From an uncultured Pseudomonadota bacterium (GTDB lineage: Bacteria; Pseudomonadota; Gammaproteobacteria; Methylococcales; Methylomonadaceae): 64,000 nucleotides of DNA. A program made the position numbers and the translations under genes. Shown here piece after piece: positions 42,641-52,102 of the stretch (position 1 is its first letter; each line of letters opens with the position of its first letter). The DNA lies in assembly GCA_903875455.1 (NCBI GenBank), contig CAIQWF010000154.1:1-64000 (forward strand), written 5' to 3'. The notes under the pieces were generated by a model. It was not told the origin of the DNA and did no database searches. It worked only from the letters and a program-made list of their open reading frames with translations.

Positions 42641-44725
42641 GTGAATCCTACTAAAAAACAATTTCAGTATGGCAATCACCTTGTCACTTTAGAAACTGGC
42701 GAAATAGCGCGTCAAGCGGACGGCGCGGTGCTAATTGATGTTGATGGTACGACTTTGCTGGTGACTGTCGTTGGTAAAAAAGAATCCAGTGGCGGTGATT
42801 TTTTTCCTTTGACGGTTAATTATCAAGAGAAAGCTTACGCAGCCGGAAAAATTCCGGGCGGTTTTTTCAAGCGTGAAGGCCGTCCTACCGAAAAAGAAAC
42901 CTTAACTTCACGTTTGATTGACAGACCGATTCGGCCATTATTTCCAGAAGGTTACAGCAACGAAGTGCAAATTGTTGCGACCGTGATGTCATTGAATCCT
43001 GAAGTTGATCCTGAAATTCCTGCTCTTTTAGGTTCGTCTGCGGCGTTAGCCATTTCAGGATTACCGTTTCAGGGCCCTGTAGGCGCAGCGCAAGTCGGCT
43101 ATAAAGACGGTGAGTATTTGCTGAATCCAACCGTTTCTGCGTTAAAGGATTCGGAACTGGAATTAGTGGTTGCGGGCACGGCCCATGCAGTATTGATGGT
43201 AGAGTCGGAAGCGAAATGTTTATCTGAAGAAATCATGCTAGGAGCGGTTTTATTCGGACATGAACAAATGCAGGTGGCTATCACCGCGATTAACGAATTT
43301 GCTGCTATGGTTGCAAAACCCGCGATTGCATGGACAGCTCCAGAATCAAATGCCGAACTTGAAAAACTGGTCATAACCGAAACTGAAGCCGCAATTAAAG
43401 CCGCTTATCAAATTCCTGAAAAACTGGTCAGACAAGAGACTCTAAAAAGCATCAGAGCCGATGTCATTGAGAAATTAAACGCTGATGATGAATACAGCAG
43501 TCTTGAAATCTGGACCATTATCGAAAAACTCGAATCCAAAATTGTGCGCGGTTCTATTTTACACGACGGCAAACGGATTGACGGACGAGCATTGGACAGC
43601 GTCAGACCGATTACTATCAGAACCGGCGTATTGCCAAGAACTCACGGTTCAGCCTTGTTCACACGCGGCGAAACACAGGCTCTGGTTGTTGCCACATTAG
43701 GTACAGCACGCGATGCGCAAGTTATTGATGCGCTGGCAGGTGAATATAAAGAACCGTTTATGTTGCACTATAACTTTCCTCCCTACTGCGTCGGTGAAAC
43801 TGGTCAGGTTGGCTCACCCAAACGCCGTGAAATTGGCCACGGTCGTTTGGCAAAGCGCGGTGTCAATGCAGTTCTACCGAATATGGACGAGTTTCCTTAT
43901 GTGCTACGGGTGGTTTCTGAAGTCACTGAATCCAACGGCTCCAGCTCTATGGCGTCGGTGTGCGGCAGCAGTCTGGCGTTAATGGATGCAGGTGTGCCTT
44001 TACAAGCTCCGGTTGCGGGTATTGCGATGGGCTTGATTAAAGAAGGCGATGATTTTGCGGTGTTATCCGACATCATGGGGGATGAAGATCACTTGGGCGA
44101 TATGGATTTCAAGGTTGCCGGTTCAGAAAACGGCATTACCGCATTGCAAATGGACATCAAGATTGACGGCATCACCGCTGAAATTATGAAAGTCGCTCTG
44201 GAACAAGCCAAACGTGGCCGTTTGCATATTTTAGGCGAAATGAACAAAGCCTTGTCGGAAACTCGCGGTGAAATGTCTGATTTTGCCCCGCGCATTATCA
44301 CCTTCAAAATTGATCCGGCGAAAATCCGCGAAGTTATCGGTAAAGGTGGCGCAACCATCCGTAGTATCACTGAACAAACGGGTGCCAGCGTTGATTTAAC
44401 TGATGACGGCATCGTAAAAATTGCCTCAGTTGATAAAGCTGCCGGTGAAGAGGCTCGTCGGATTATTGAAGAAATCACCGCTGAAGTAGAAGTCGGTAAA
44501 ACTTATGAAGGCAAAGTGGTGCGATTGATGGACTTTGGGGCGTTTGTAACGATTTTACCTGGCAAAGACGGGCTGGTGCATATTTCGCAAATCTCTGATG
44601 AGCGGGTGGAAAAAGTCAGCGACAAATTGTCAGAAGGCGATACTGTCAAAGTTAAAGTTCTGGAAATTGACCGCCAAGGTCGAGTCAGACTGAGTATGAA
44701 AGACGTAGAAGTAGAAGCTGAATAA
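42641..44725 (+). CDS. pnp: Polynucleotide phosphorylase
   Basis: PNPase degrades RNA from the 3' end by phosphorolysis and forms a trimer in the degradosome. The 694-residue chain has two RNase PH domains (first at about residues 1-220, second at about 310-540), a KH domain ([20 protein letters not shown], about 566-585) and an S1 domain (about 620-690). It starts with GTG at 42641, with AAAGGAAA upstream. Length is standard. It ends with its own terminator. Confidence 0.97.
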   Translation: MNPTKKQFQYGNHLVTLETGEIARQADGAVLIDVDGTTLLVTVVGKKESSGGDFFPLTVNYQEKAYAAGKIPGGFFKREGRPTEKETLTSRLIDRPIRPLFPEGYSNEVQIVATVMSLNPEVDPEIPALLGSSAALAISGLPFQGPVGAAQVGYKDGEYLLNPTVSALKDSELELVVAGTAHAVLMVESEAKCLSEEIMLGAVLFGHEQMQVAITAINEFAAMVAKPAIAWTAPESNAELEKLVITETEAAIKAAYQIPEKLVRQETLKSIRADVIEKLNADDEYSSLEIWTIIEKLESKIVRGSILHDGKRIDGRALDSVRPITIRTGVLPRTHGSALFTRGETQALVVATLGTARDAQVIDALAGEYKEPFMLHYNFPPYCVGETGQVGSPKRREIGHGRLAKRGVNAVLPNMDEFPYVLRVVSEVTESNGSSSMASVCGSSLALMDAGVPLQAPVAGIAMGLIKEGDDFAVLSDIMGDEDHLGDMDFKVAGSENGITALQMDIKIDGITAEIMKVALEQAKRGRLHILGEMNKALSETRGEMSDFAPRIITFKIDPAKIREVIGKGGATIRSITEQTGASVDLTDDGIVKIASVDKAAGEEARRIIEEITAEVEVGKTYEGKVVRLMDFGAFVTILPGKDGLVHISQISDERVEKVSDKLSEGDTVKVKVLEIDRQGRVRLSMKDVEVEAE

Positions 44726-44751
44726 CTTACAACTCAATCGTTTCATGTTAA

Positions 44752-44780
44752 AAAAAAGGGTCTGTGAAGACCCTTTTTTG
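44752..44780. terminator. Terminator, probably bidirectional, between pnp and ribH
   Basis: GGGTCT (44758-44763), loop GTGA, AGACCC (44768-44773), flanked by an A-rich stretch before and T6 after, can act in both directions. It lies between convergent genes pnp and ribH. Confidence 0.88.
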
Positions 44781-44817
44781 TTATGAAAAGAAGTGAGACA
44801 GCTTCAGGTTGGCTTTA

Positions 44818-45294
44818 TTAGCCTTCCATATTTTTAAATAAACTCACCACTTCAATCGCCGACAACGCCGCTTCCGCGCCCTTATTCCCTGCTTTCGTTC
44901 CGGCTCTTTCAATGGCCTGCTCAATGGTATCAACCGTTAAAACCCCAAATGTGACTGGCACATCATATTGCAAAGACACATGCGCCAAACCTTTCACGCA
45001 TTCGCCCGCCACATAATCAAAATGCGGTGTGCCGCCGCGAATTACGGCCCCCAAGGCAATAATCGCATCATATTTTTTGGTCGCCGCAACGCGCTGAATT
45101 ACAACCGGCAACTCAAATGCACCAGGAGCTTTCACCAAAGTAATATCATTTATCGATGCGCCGTGACGGACTAAAGCGTCAATTGCGCCATTTTCCAGTT
45201 GTTCAACAATAAAGCTGTTGAAACGTGAGGAGACCAGACAGAATTTGCCGCCTTGCGCGGAAAAATGACCTTCAAAGGTTTTAATTTTGGACAT
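44818..45294 (-). CDS. ribH: 6,7-dimethyl-8-ribityllumazine synthase
   Basis: RibH condenses the pyrimidine with 3,4-dihydroxy-2-butanone 4-phosphate to lumazine. The 158-residue protein holds [20 protein letters not shown] (about residues 17-36), [10 protein letters not shown] (about 53-62) and [20 protein letters not shown] (about 79-98), with active-site His at about 92. It is the last gene of the riboflavin operon on the minus strand, after ribBA, with 56 bases between. nusB is elsewhere in this window. Confidence 0.96.
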   Translation of the reverse strand: MSKIKTFEGHFSAQGGKFCLVSSRFNSFIVEQLENGAIDALVRHGASINDITLVKAPGAFELPVVIQRVAATKKYDAIIALGAVIRGGTPHFDYVAGECVKGLAHVSLQYDVPVTFGVLTVDTIEQAIERAGTKAGNKGAEAALSAIEVVSLFKNMEG

Positions 45295-45350
45295 GATTTT
45301 CTCTTTAAATGTTGTTACAGATTTTTATAAAACAGGATGTTGTATTGCCT

Positions 45351-46451
45351 TTAACCCACGTGTTCGGCGACTTCCAAATCAAATCCCGACAAGCCGATGT
45401 ATTTTTTCTGCGCTCCCAAGACTTTTAATTTATGCACGCCTAAATCAGCCAGAATTCGCGCACCTGTGCCGGTCGTGCGCCAATCGGCAGTATCATTTGG
45501 ATTGTTTTGGGAAACACCGTTATCAGCCAGTTGATAAGCATAAATCAATTCCGCCAAGGCTTTGTTATTTTCATTTTGGCGAATTAACACCAATACCCCG
45601 CGCCCTTCTTCGGCTATTTTTTGCAAAGCCAAGCGAATCGGCATACTGCAATCGCTACGTTTTGAGCTAAACACATCATCCAGCCAGTTGCGGGCATGAA
45701 CGCGTACCAGAATCGGCTCATCGCCAGAAACTTCGCCCATCACCAAGGCCAAATGCAGATTATTGTCATTGCGGTCCTGATAGGCATAAAGACGAAAATC
45801 ACCGAATTCAGTTGGATAGGCGCATTCACTCACGCGCTCCAGGGTGTTTTCGTGCTGAATCCGGTACTGAATTAAATCGGCAATCGTACCGATTTTTAAA
45901 TTATGTTGCCGAGCAAAAACTTCCAAATCCGGCCGCCGCGCCATTGAGCCATCGTCATTGAGGATTTCCACAATCACCGCCGCCGGTTCAACACCAGCCA
46001 AACGGGCAAAATCACAACCAGCTTCGGTATGACCGGCACGATTCAGCACTCCGCCGGCTTGCGCCATCAATGGAAAAATATGCCCAGGCTGTACCAAATC
46101 ATCAGCTTTGGCATCAGTCGCAACGGCCGCCTGAATGGTTCGTGCCCTGTCGGCCGCTGAAATGCCGGTGGTTACGCCAGTTGCAGCTTCAATCGAGACA
46201 GTGAAGTTGGTTGAATACGGGGTTTTGTTTTCATCCACCATCAACGGCAGTTTTAACTGCTGGCAGCGTTCTTTCGTTAGCGTCAGACAAATCAGACCGC
46301 GCCCGTAACGCGCCATAAAATTGATATCTTCGGGACGGGTAAACGCCGCCGCCATCACTAAATCACCTTCGTTTTCGCGGTCTTCATCATCCATAATAAT
46401 GACCATTTTGCCTTGTTTAATGTCGGCAATAATTTCTTCCGTTGTATTCAT
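45351..46451 (-). CDS. ribB: 3,4-dihydroxy-2-butanone 4-phosphate synthase with degenerate GTP cyclohydrolase II half
   Basis: The N-terminal domain (about residues 1-200) is a complete DHBP synthase, with DDEDRENEGDLVMAA (21-35) and HTEAGCDFARLAG (141-153). The C-terminal half resembles GTP cyclohydrolase II, but the zinc region expected as [20 protein letters not shown] reads VRVHARNWLDDVFSS then KRSDCSM. Of three zinc cysteines only C268 remains (N255 and S266 replace the others). So only DHBP synthase activity is likely, as in other gammaproteobacterial RibB-type fusions; a real RibA should lie elsewhere. It sits in a rib operon on the minus strand. Confidence 0.92.
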   Translation of the reverse strand: MNTTEEIIADIKQGKMVIIMDDEDRENEGDLVMAAAFTRPEDINFMARYGRGLICLTLTKERCQQLKLPLMVDENKTPYSTNFTVSIEAATGVTTGISAADRARTIQAAVATDAKADDLVQPGHIFPLMAQAGGVLNRAGHTEAGCDFARLAGVEPAAVIVEILNDDGSMARRPDLEVFARQHNLKIGTIADLIQYRIQHENTLERVSECAYPTEFGDFRLYAYQDRNDNNLHLALVMGEVSGDEPILVRVHARNWLDDVFSSKRSDCSMPIRLALQKIAEEGRGVLVLIRQNENNKALAELIYAYQLADNGVSQNNPNDTADWRTTGTGARILADLGVHKLKVLGAQKKYIGLSGFDLEVAEHVG

Positions 46452-46464
46452 AATTTTTTAAAGT

Positions 46465-47109
46465 CTAAGATAAATTTTCCGCAAGCCATTGTCGAAAGGC
46501 TTTCATGGTTTTATTGCGTCCGTCTTGCTTACTTTTTTCCAGATATTCAGGAATGATTTGTTTAATCGGTAACTTTGGAAATTGACGACTGATTTGTGAT
46601 TCAAGATAACTGCCATTTTCTAAAATCAATATCGTTAATTCTTTGCCATCAAATCGCCATAATTCAGGAACGCCCAATTTTTCATAATTATCAAAATGGG
46701 TTCTGGAAGTAATATCAATTTCAATGGCTAAATCCGGTGGTGAATCAAAATCTAAATGAATTTTTTTCTTTCCACGCACCTCTGTTTCATGTTGAATATA
46801 AAAGCATTCATCTGCTTCCACTGCTTTTTTCGCCTTACTGCTACGCAAGGTTTTTGAAGCAAGTGCGCGAAATTCAATATCCATTTCTTCTAATAAAACT
46901 TTGACTAAATCGCCAATAATACTTCTATCATCTTCATGTTCTGCACCTGGAACCATAAATTCGACCCTGCCTTGACTATAAGAAATACGCGGCAAGCGGC
47001 GCGTGTCCATTGTTTCATCCAGCCATTGATTAAATGTTTCCCAATCGACATCGTGAATTAATAATTGACTGCCGACTGGAATTTCTAATTGGTCGTAATT
47101 AAATTGCAT
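46465..47109 (-). CDS. Uma2-family predicted nuclease (DUF820)
   Basis: The 214-residue protein has the DUF820/Uma2 pattern: WLDETMDTRRLPRISYSQGR and FMVPGAEHEDDRSIIGDLV (about residues 29-68), and DSPPDLAIEIDITSR (about 121-135), a PD-(D/E)XK-like fold. Members are predicted nucleases of unknown role, common in cyanobacteria and dispersed elsewhere. It is inserted between ribE and ribB on the same strand, 13 and 17 bases from its neighbours. An insertion in a metabolic operon hints at gene transfer. Confidence 0.85.
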   Translation of the reverse strand: MQFNYDQLEIPVGSQLLIHDVDWETFNQWLDETMDTRRLPRISYSQGRVEFMVPGAEHEDDRSIIGDLVKVLLEEMDIEFRALASKTLRSSKAKKAVEADECFYIQHETEVRGKKKIHLDFDSPPDLAIEIDITSRTHFDNYEKLGVPELWRFDGKELTILILENGSYLESQISRQFPKLPIKQIIPEYLEKSKQDGRNKTMKAFRQWLAENLS

Positions 47110-47126
47110 CTTAATTCACCGTTGAA

Positions 47127-47783
47127 TTAACCAATAAAACCCGATTGCTGCAATAATTCCATTGTCACATTACCTGATGATTGCACGGCTTTATCGCCTT
47201 GCATCAAACGCTCCATATAGCGGGCGAGCAAATCTACTTCCAGATTAACCTGATTGCCAACTTCAGCCGTGCCTAAGGTGGTTTCTTGTAAAGTGTGCGG
47301 CACAATATTAACACTAAACAATCCACCATCCACGGTGTTGACGGTTAAGCTGATGCCATTGATGCAGATTGAGCCTTTTTCGGCAATGTATTTTGCCAGA
47401 TTGTCGGGTGCTTTAAATTGAAACCGAATCGAACGACCGTCATTTTTTTTCTCGACAATTGTGCCAATGCCGTCCACATGACCACTGACAATATGTCCGC
47501 CTAAACGGGTAGTTGGTGTTAAGGCCAGCTCAAGATTAACTGGCGTACCGACGGTGGCATTATTCAAAGTGGTGCAGGACAAGGTTTCATTCGAGACATC
47601 TGCGCAAAAATAATCGCTGCTTAATTCCACAGCGGTTAAACAGACGCCATTCACGGCAATGCTATCGCCTAACGCCGCATCCGCTAATGGCAATTTTCCT
47701 GTGTCGATTTTTAAGCGAACATCGCCGCCTTTGGGTTGAATCGCAGCAATTTTGCCAATGGCTAAAATAATTCCGGTAAACAT
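47127..47783 (-). CDS. ribE: Riboflavin synthase, alpha chain
   Basis: RibE makes riboflavin by dismutation of two lumazines. The 218-residue chain has two lumazine-binding repeats, starting MFTGIILAIGKIAAIQPKGG and around HIVSGHVDGIGTIVEKKN (about residues 95-112), with SICINGISLTVN in the second half. It is the first gene of the minus-strand rib cluster. I looked for an FMN riboswitch in 47784-47990 and did not see one. Confidence 0.95.
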   Translation of the reverse strand: MFTGIILAIGKIAAIQPKGGDVRLKIDTGKLPLADAALGDSIAVNGVCLTAVELSSDYFCADVSNETLSCTTLNNATVGTPVNLELALTPTTRLGGHIVSGHVDGIGTIVEKKNDGRSIRFQFKAPDNLAKYIAEKGSICINGISLTVNTVDGGLFSVNIVPHTLQETTLGTAEVGNQVNLEVDLLARYMERLMQGDKAVQSSGNVTMELLQQSGFIG

Positions 47784-47994
47784 AAAAACTCTCTATTTTC
47801 TCGACAGCCAATAATTCAGATAATTTATAAGGCATTTATTTTAAAATGTTATCTAAAATAATATTTTTATATGGTCACAAAAATGGGTACATACTTTAAA
47901 AATTCTGGTGATTCATTGTAAATCAACATTCAAAAATTTCCATTTATTAACTGATGTTTCGCAGTTCTAAATAGATAACTGTATTATTTGAGGC

Positions 47995-48252
47995 ATGAAA
48001 ATAAAACACCTTGAATTATACACTGACGACTTAATCGTTAAGGCTGTTGGTTTTGCCACCGCGACCGGATTATCAACTATGATGGATGGTGGGGTTAGCC
48101 ATGATCAAATTACGCGTTTGCTATCGAAACAAGAGTTCACCTCGAAAGACCCTTGGTTTGCGGTTACACCAAGCGTTCGCTTGGTTGAGCAAGAGGGCGC
48201 CTGTCTGATTTTTGATGGCACCCTTCGTGTGTCAAAAAGTATCAATTCCTAA
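47995..48252 (+). pseudogene. N-terminal fragment of an IS4/IS701-like transposase
   Basis: The 85-residue reading (MKIKHLELYTDDLIVKAVGF, TATGLSTMMDGGVSHDQITR, FTSKDPWFAVTPSVRLVE, CLIFDGTLRVSKS) matches the N-terminal end of a DDE transposase in which DDT usually stands where DGT is now. The coding sequence stops after 85 residues, while a full transposase has over 300, and the selO gene follows on the opposite strand. So the catalytic domain is gone. No terminal inverted repeat was found. The family name is approximate. Confidence 0.75.
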
Positions 48253-48271
48253 ACGTAAGGTGCTTGCCAAT

Positions 48272-49894
48272 TCAAGAACTACACGACAACATCGAACAAC
48301 CGGCCCGTTGCCTGGCCCAATCAGGACGTTTTTGCGCAAACGCCTCTTTTCCCGCTTGTTCGGCGTAAGGATTTCGCAATAACTCCAACAACTCTGCAAT
48401 CATCGAAAAATCGCCGCTTTCGGCTTTATCAATCGCCAGCTGCGCCAAATAATTCCGCAATACAAACTTCGGATTTACTGCGTGCATTTGCATACGCCGC
48501 ACTGCATCGGTAACTCCCTCCTGACGCAGCCGATAAAGATAACTGCGCAACCAATCCGCAATCCGTTTTTTAAACGCCGCTGTCAATTGTTCCGGCGCAT
48601 AATAAGCATCCAACAACGGCGCAATTAACTCCTCATCACTAGTTTGTAGCAAATCAAGTTTATCAATCTCAAAATTCGCCAATTGCCGGTAAAAAATCGT
48701 CATATCGGTTTCCAGCAAACGCAACACCTGTAACAAATCAGTGATTAGCTTATCATCGGTTTTTGCCTGAAACCTTTTAAAGCCGAGTTTTGTCGCCATC
48801 ATCTCGTTCCAGCCGCCGGCAAACTTTTCAGTATATAAAGCCAAAGCCTGTTGTAGCGGCTCAGCCTCTTCAACCAAAGGATAAATACTATTGGCAAGCT
48901 GAGTCAGATTCCACAACGCAATTTGCGGCTGATTACCAAAACAATAGCGTCGCTCCGCTGCATCAGTGGTATTCGGAGTCCAGCCGGGATTGTAATCTTC
49001 CAGCCAGCCATATGGCCCATAATCAATGGTCAATCCCAGAATCGACATATTGTCAGTATTCATTACTCCATGTACAAACCCGACCCGCTGCCAATGCACA
49101 ATCAGCGCGGCGGTGCTGACACAAACCTCACTAAACCAGGCCAGATAAACCTCGCGGCACGGCTCACCCAAATGCGGAAAATCAGTGCGGATGGTGTAAT
49201 CGAGCAATTGCTGCAACAGTTTTTTTTCGCCACGCGCCGCAAAAATCTGGAAACTGCCGAACCGGGTGAATGAAGGCGCAACCCGACACACCACTGCGCC
49301 GGGTTCAAACTTTGACCTGCCGTCGTAAAACATATCCCGCAGCACTTGTTCGCCGGTCAAGGTCAAACTTAATGCCCGCGTGGTCGGAACGCCCAGATGG
49401 TGCATGGCTTCACTACATAAAAATTCCCGAACTGAGGAACGCAACACCGCCAAACCGTCGGCATGACGGGAATAAGGGGTTTTCCCCGCACCTTTCAGTT
49501 GCAAGGTAAAACGCTGTCCTTGCGGATTCATCACTTCACCGAGATTAATCGCCCGTCCGTCACCCAGTTGTCCGGCCCAGTTACCGAACTGATGACCGCC
49601 ATAACAGAGGGCGTAAGGCTGCATTCCCGGTAATAATTTATTTCCGGTGAAAATCTGCGCAAATAATTCGCTTTCACAGCTTTCGGAGCTTAAACCTAAA
49701 CTCTGGGCCACTTCTTTTGAATAATGCACCAGCTGCGGCGCATTCACTGGTGTAGGTTCAACCAAGGAATAGCAGGCTCCAAACACTTGTCGGCAATAGT
49801 TTTCGCTCAGCGGGTCGGCGGGCAATTCACCGATAAAGCGGTTATCAAAGCGTAAACTTTCTAATGAAATAGTGGCTTGGCTGGGAGTTGTCAT
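48272..49894 (-). CDS. selO: Protein adenylyltransferase SelO (YdiU)
   Basis: SelO is a pseudokinase-like enzyme that moves AMP onto protein Ser/Thr/Tyr residues. The 540-residue chain has LSLTLTGEQVL and GDGRAINLGEV, GKTPYSRHADGLAVLRSSVR, HGVMNTDNMSILGLTIDYGP (about residues 275-294) and the C-terminal QRPDWARQRAGCSMLSCSS-like end. The C-terminal cysteine occupies the place of selenocysteine in eukaryotic SelO and should give redox control. It is longer than the 478-residue E. coli protein, mainly in the middle helices. It is transcribed alone, convergent with the transposase fragment. Confidence 0.95.
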   Translation of the reverse strand: MTTPSQATISLESLRFDNRFIGELPADPLSENYCRQVFGACYSLVEPTPVNAPQLVHYSKEVAQSLGLSSESCESELFAQIFTGNKLLPGMQPYALCYGGHQFGNWAGQLGDGRAINLGEVMNPQGQRFTLQLKGAGKTPYSRHADGLAVLRSSVREFLCSEAMHHLGVPTTRALSLTLTGEQVLRDMFYDGRSKFEPGAVVCRVAPSFTRFGSFQIFAARGEKKLLQQLLDYTIRTDFPHLGEPCREVYLAWFSEVCVSTAALIVHWQRVGFVHGVMNTDNMSILGLTIDYGPYGWLEDYNPGWTPNTTDAAERRYCFGNQPQIALWNLTQLANSIYPLVEEAEPLQQALALYTEKFAGGWNEMMATKLGFKRFQAKTDDKLITDLLQVLRLLETDMTIFYRQLANFEIDKLDLLQTSDEELIAPLLDAYYAPEQLTAAFKKRIADWLRSYLYRLRQEGVTDAVRRMQMHAVNPKFVLRNYLAQLAIDKAESGDFSMIAELLELLRNPYAEQAGKEAFAQKRPDWARQRAGCSMLSCSS

Positions 49895-49946
49895 TTATGC
49901 TTCTTCAAAGTGAACTGAAACGCTATTTTAATAGCAAGGTGTGGTT

Positions 49947-50948
49947 ATGCTGATAAAAACCAGGTTTAAACCGGCGTGGTGGCTGAAAAACCGTCATTTG
50001 CAGACATTATATCCGGCTTTGTGCCGGAAAATTTCAGCGCCGCCGTTACGACGGGAGCGCTTGATTACCCCGGATCATGATTTTTTGGACATAGACTGGT
50101 GCGGCGAAGGCGACAAACCGTTGGTAATTTTGTTGCACGGACTGACCGGCAGCTCGCAATCAGGTTATATCAAAGGTTTGCAGCATGTGTTATTAAGCCA
50201 CAATTATCGCAGCGTGGCGTTAAATTTTCGCGGCTGTAGCGGTGAATCGAATCTTCGCGCCCGCTGTTACCATTCCGGTGATACTCAGGATATAAATTTT
50301 CTCTATCAGACTTTATGTCAACGTGAAGCGCAGCCACCTTTTGCCGTGATTGGTTTTTCGCTAGGCGGCAATGTGTTGTTGAAATGGCTGGGGGAACAGG
50401 GCGATAAACTTTCTTTAGCCGCTGCGGTGGCGGTTTCTGTGCCTCTGGTGTTAAGTACCTGTGCGACAAAACTGGATTATGGTTTTTCCAGGCTGTATCG
50501 GGCGAATTTGCTGAAAGAGTTGAAAGAGTATATCGATAACAAACAGCAGCGTTTAGATTCGCTCGGCCATCAACAAGAAGCGGAAAAAATCAGGCAGCTC
50601 GGCGACCTGTCAAAAATCAAATCGTTCTGGGAATATGATGAGCGGGTGGTGGCCAGGCTGCATGGTTTTAAAAATGTCCATGATTATTATCGCCGTTCCA
50701 GTTCGCGGCAGTTTTTGCAGCATATCGCAGTGCCGACTTTGCTTATTCAGGCAGTCGATGATCCGTTTATGACGCCGGAAGTGATCCCGCAAGCCGAAGA
50801 GTTATCGAAAACGGTACAACTGGAAATCACTCCGGCGGGCGGCCATGTCGGTTTTGTCAGCGGCAAAAATCCGTTTAGACCGTTATACTGGCTGGAGCAG
50901 CGGATTCCTGAGTTTTTGCTTCAGCAACATAAGTCAAAGTCAGTTTGA
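49947..50948 (+). CDS. YheT-family alpha/beta hydrolase
   Basis: The start ATG at 49947 is preferred; a GTG at 49941 adds two residues. The 333-residue protein opens with FKPAWWLKNRHLQTLYPALC, the signature of the YheT/Eht1-type hydrolase group, then VILLHGLTGSSQSGYIKGL (oxyanion loop) and the nucleophile elbow GFSLGGN (Ser at about residue 140). Asp and His of the triad lie near DDPFMTPE and GGHVGFVS. Substrate is unknown; related proteins act on lipid esters. It faces selO across 52 bases (divergent). Confidence 0.9.
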   Translation: MLIKTRFKPAWWLKNRHLQTLYPALCRKISAPPLRRERLITPDHDFLDIDWCGEGDKPLVILLHGLTGSSQSGYIKGLQHVLLSHNYRSVALNFRGCSGESNLRARCYHSGDTQDINFLYQTLCQREAQPPFAVIGFSLGGNVLLKWLGEQGDKLSLAAAVAVSVPLVLSTCATKLDYGFSRLYRANLLKELKEYIDNKQQRLDSLGHQQEAEKIRQLGDLSKIKSFWEYDERVVARLHGFKNVHDYYRRSSSRQFLQHIAVPTLLIQAVDDPFMTPEVIPQAEELSKTVQLEITPAGGHVGFVSGKNPFRPLYWLEQRIPEFLLQQHKSKSV

Positions 50949-50965
50949 AAAATCAGACCATTACC

Positions 50966-52090
50966 CTAACAACAACCGCCGCCACCGCAACAATCATTAT
51001 TTTGATGGATGCCACCTTTGGTTTCTGCCGCCGTTCTTATCGTACCGGGACGGCAATCCCAAAGCTTACCTTCTGAATCGATTTGCGGGGCAATGCCGAT
51101 AAAATCATCGCCAAACACGCCGCCAGTCAACAGGTTAAAGTTGCGCTCACATACCGCCATCCGCTGCCCGCGTAAATAAACGTGACCTTCGTCATCATAA
51201 ACTTCAGAAAAGGGGCCGCGATAAATCACCGCATGGCCTTTATCCAGGCACGGCTGGTCTTGCGGTTTTACCGCCGTAATCGTCACCGCGCGAAACTCAA
51301 TGCCTTCCACCACTCGCCAGGGCTGGCTTTCCCATTTGTCGTATTTCACCGCAATAAAACCGGCGGCCACAAACGCCTCCAAAAAATCATGCTCATGCAA
51401 GGCCCCGGAAATACAGCCGCTCCACAAATGCGCATCCTGCTTTAAATGCTCCGGCACGGCTTCATCGCTGACAATATCGGAAATCGCCACCCGTCCACCC
51501 GGTTTGGTGACGCGGAAAATTTCCTGAATCAGTTGTTCCTTATCGCTGTCATGCACCAGATTCAACACACAATTCGACACCACCAAGTCCACCGAATTAT
51601 CGGCAATCAGCGGTGCGGTGCGGCGTTGCTGCTCCTGCCAGGCCCGTAGATGAATCACATCTTCGGCTTTGCTGATTGGGTTTTGTTTTAAATGCGCATC
51701 CATTGCCGCCAAATCCAGAGCCAAATCCTGAATTTGTCCTTTCAGAAACTGTACGCGGTCAGAACCTAGTTTTTGCGCCATTTCGCTTTGGTATTTTCGC
51801 GCCAAACCCAGCATGTCATCATTCATGTCCACACCGATGACTTTGCCTTTTTCACCAACTAGTTGCGCCGCCATATAACAGATTTTGCCGGAGCCTGAAC
51901 CCAAATCCAGCACCACGTCACCTGGCTTTACATAGCGCGACGGGTCGCCGCAGCCATAATCCTTGTCGATAATTTCCTGCGGCAACAACGCCAGCAAACT
52001 TTTGTCATAATCCACAGGACAACACAAATCCGCCTGTTGTGATTCCGCACCTTTGGAATAACGCTCTAAAACACCTGCTTCTACGGTCAT
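50966..52090 (-). CDS. arsM: Arsenite methyltransferase ArsM, arsenosugar type
   Basis: ArsM methylates arsenite with S-adenosylmethionine. The 374-residue protein has the SAM site VVLDLGSGSGK (about residues 59-69), CCPVDYDK at the start, and the conserved arsenic-binding cysteines: C47 (YGCGDP), a Cys in SNCVLNLV (about 176) and another in SGCISGAL (about 226). The C terminus ends in an unusual Cys cluster (DCCGGGGCC, 366-374). The longer form matches the arsenosugar-type ArsM often paired with the radical SAM enzyme ArsS; no ArsS is seen here. It is 12 bases after the receiver gene, so they may be one unit. Confidence 0.93.
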   Translation of the reverse strand: MTVEAGVLERYSKGAESQQADLCCPVDYDKSLLALLPQEIIDKDYGCGDPSRYVKPGDVVLDLGSGSGKICYMAAQLVGEKGKVIGVDMNDDMLGLARKYQSEMAQKLGSDRVQFLKGQIQDLALDLAAMDAHLKQNPISKAEDVIHLRAWQEQQRRTAPLIADNSVDLVVSNCVLNLVHDSDKEQLIQEIFRVTKPGGRVAISDIVSDEAVPEHLKQDAHLWSGCISGALHEHDFLEAFVAAGFIAVKYDKWESQPWRVVEGIEFRAVTITAVKPQDQPCLDKGHAVIYRGPFSEVYDDEGHVYLRGQRMAVCERNFNLLTGGVFGDDFIGIAPQIDSEGKLWDCRPGTIRTAAETKGGIHQNNDCCGGGGCC

Positions 52091-52102
52091 TATGATTCCT
52101 TG

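Noticed and set aside
43099-43374. Antisense frame in pnp
   Set aside because: Shadow of pnp, no homology visible and no ribosome site.
47784-47990. FMN riboswitch ahead of ribE
   Set aside because: I do not see the conserved RFN blocks on the minus strand. Absence by eye is not final; an RFAM covariance search would decide.
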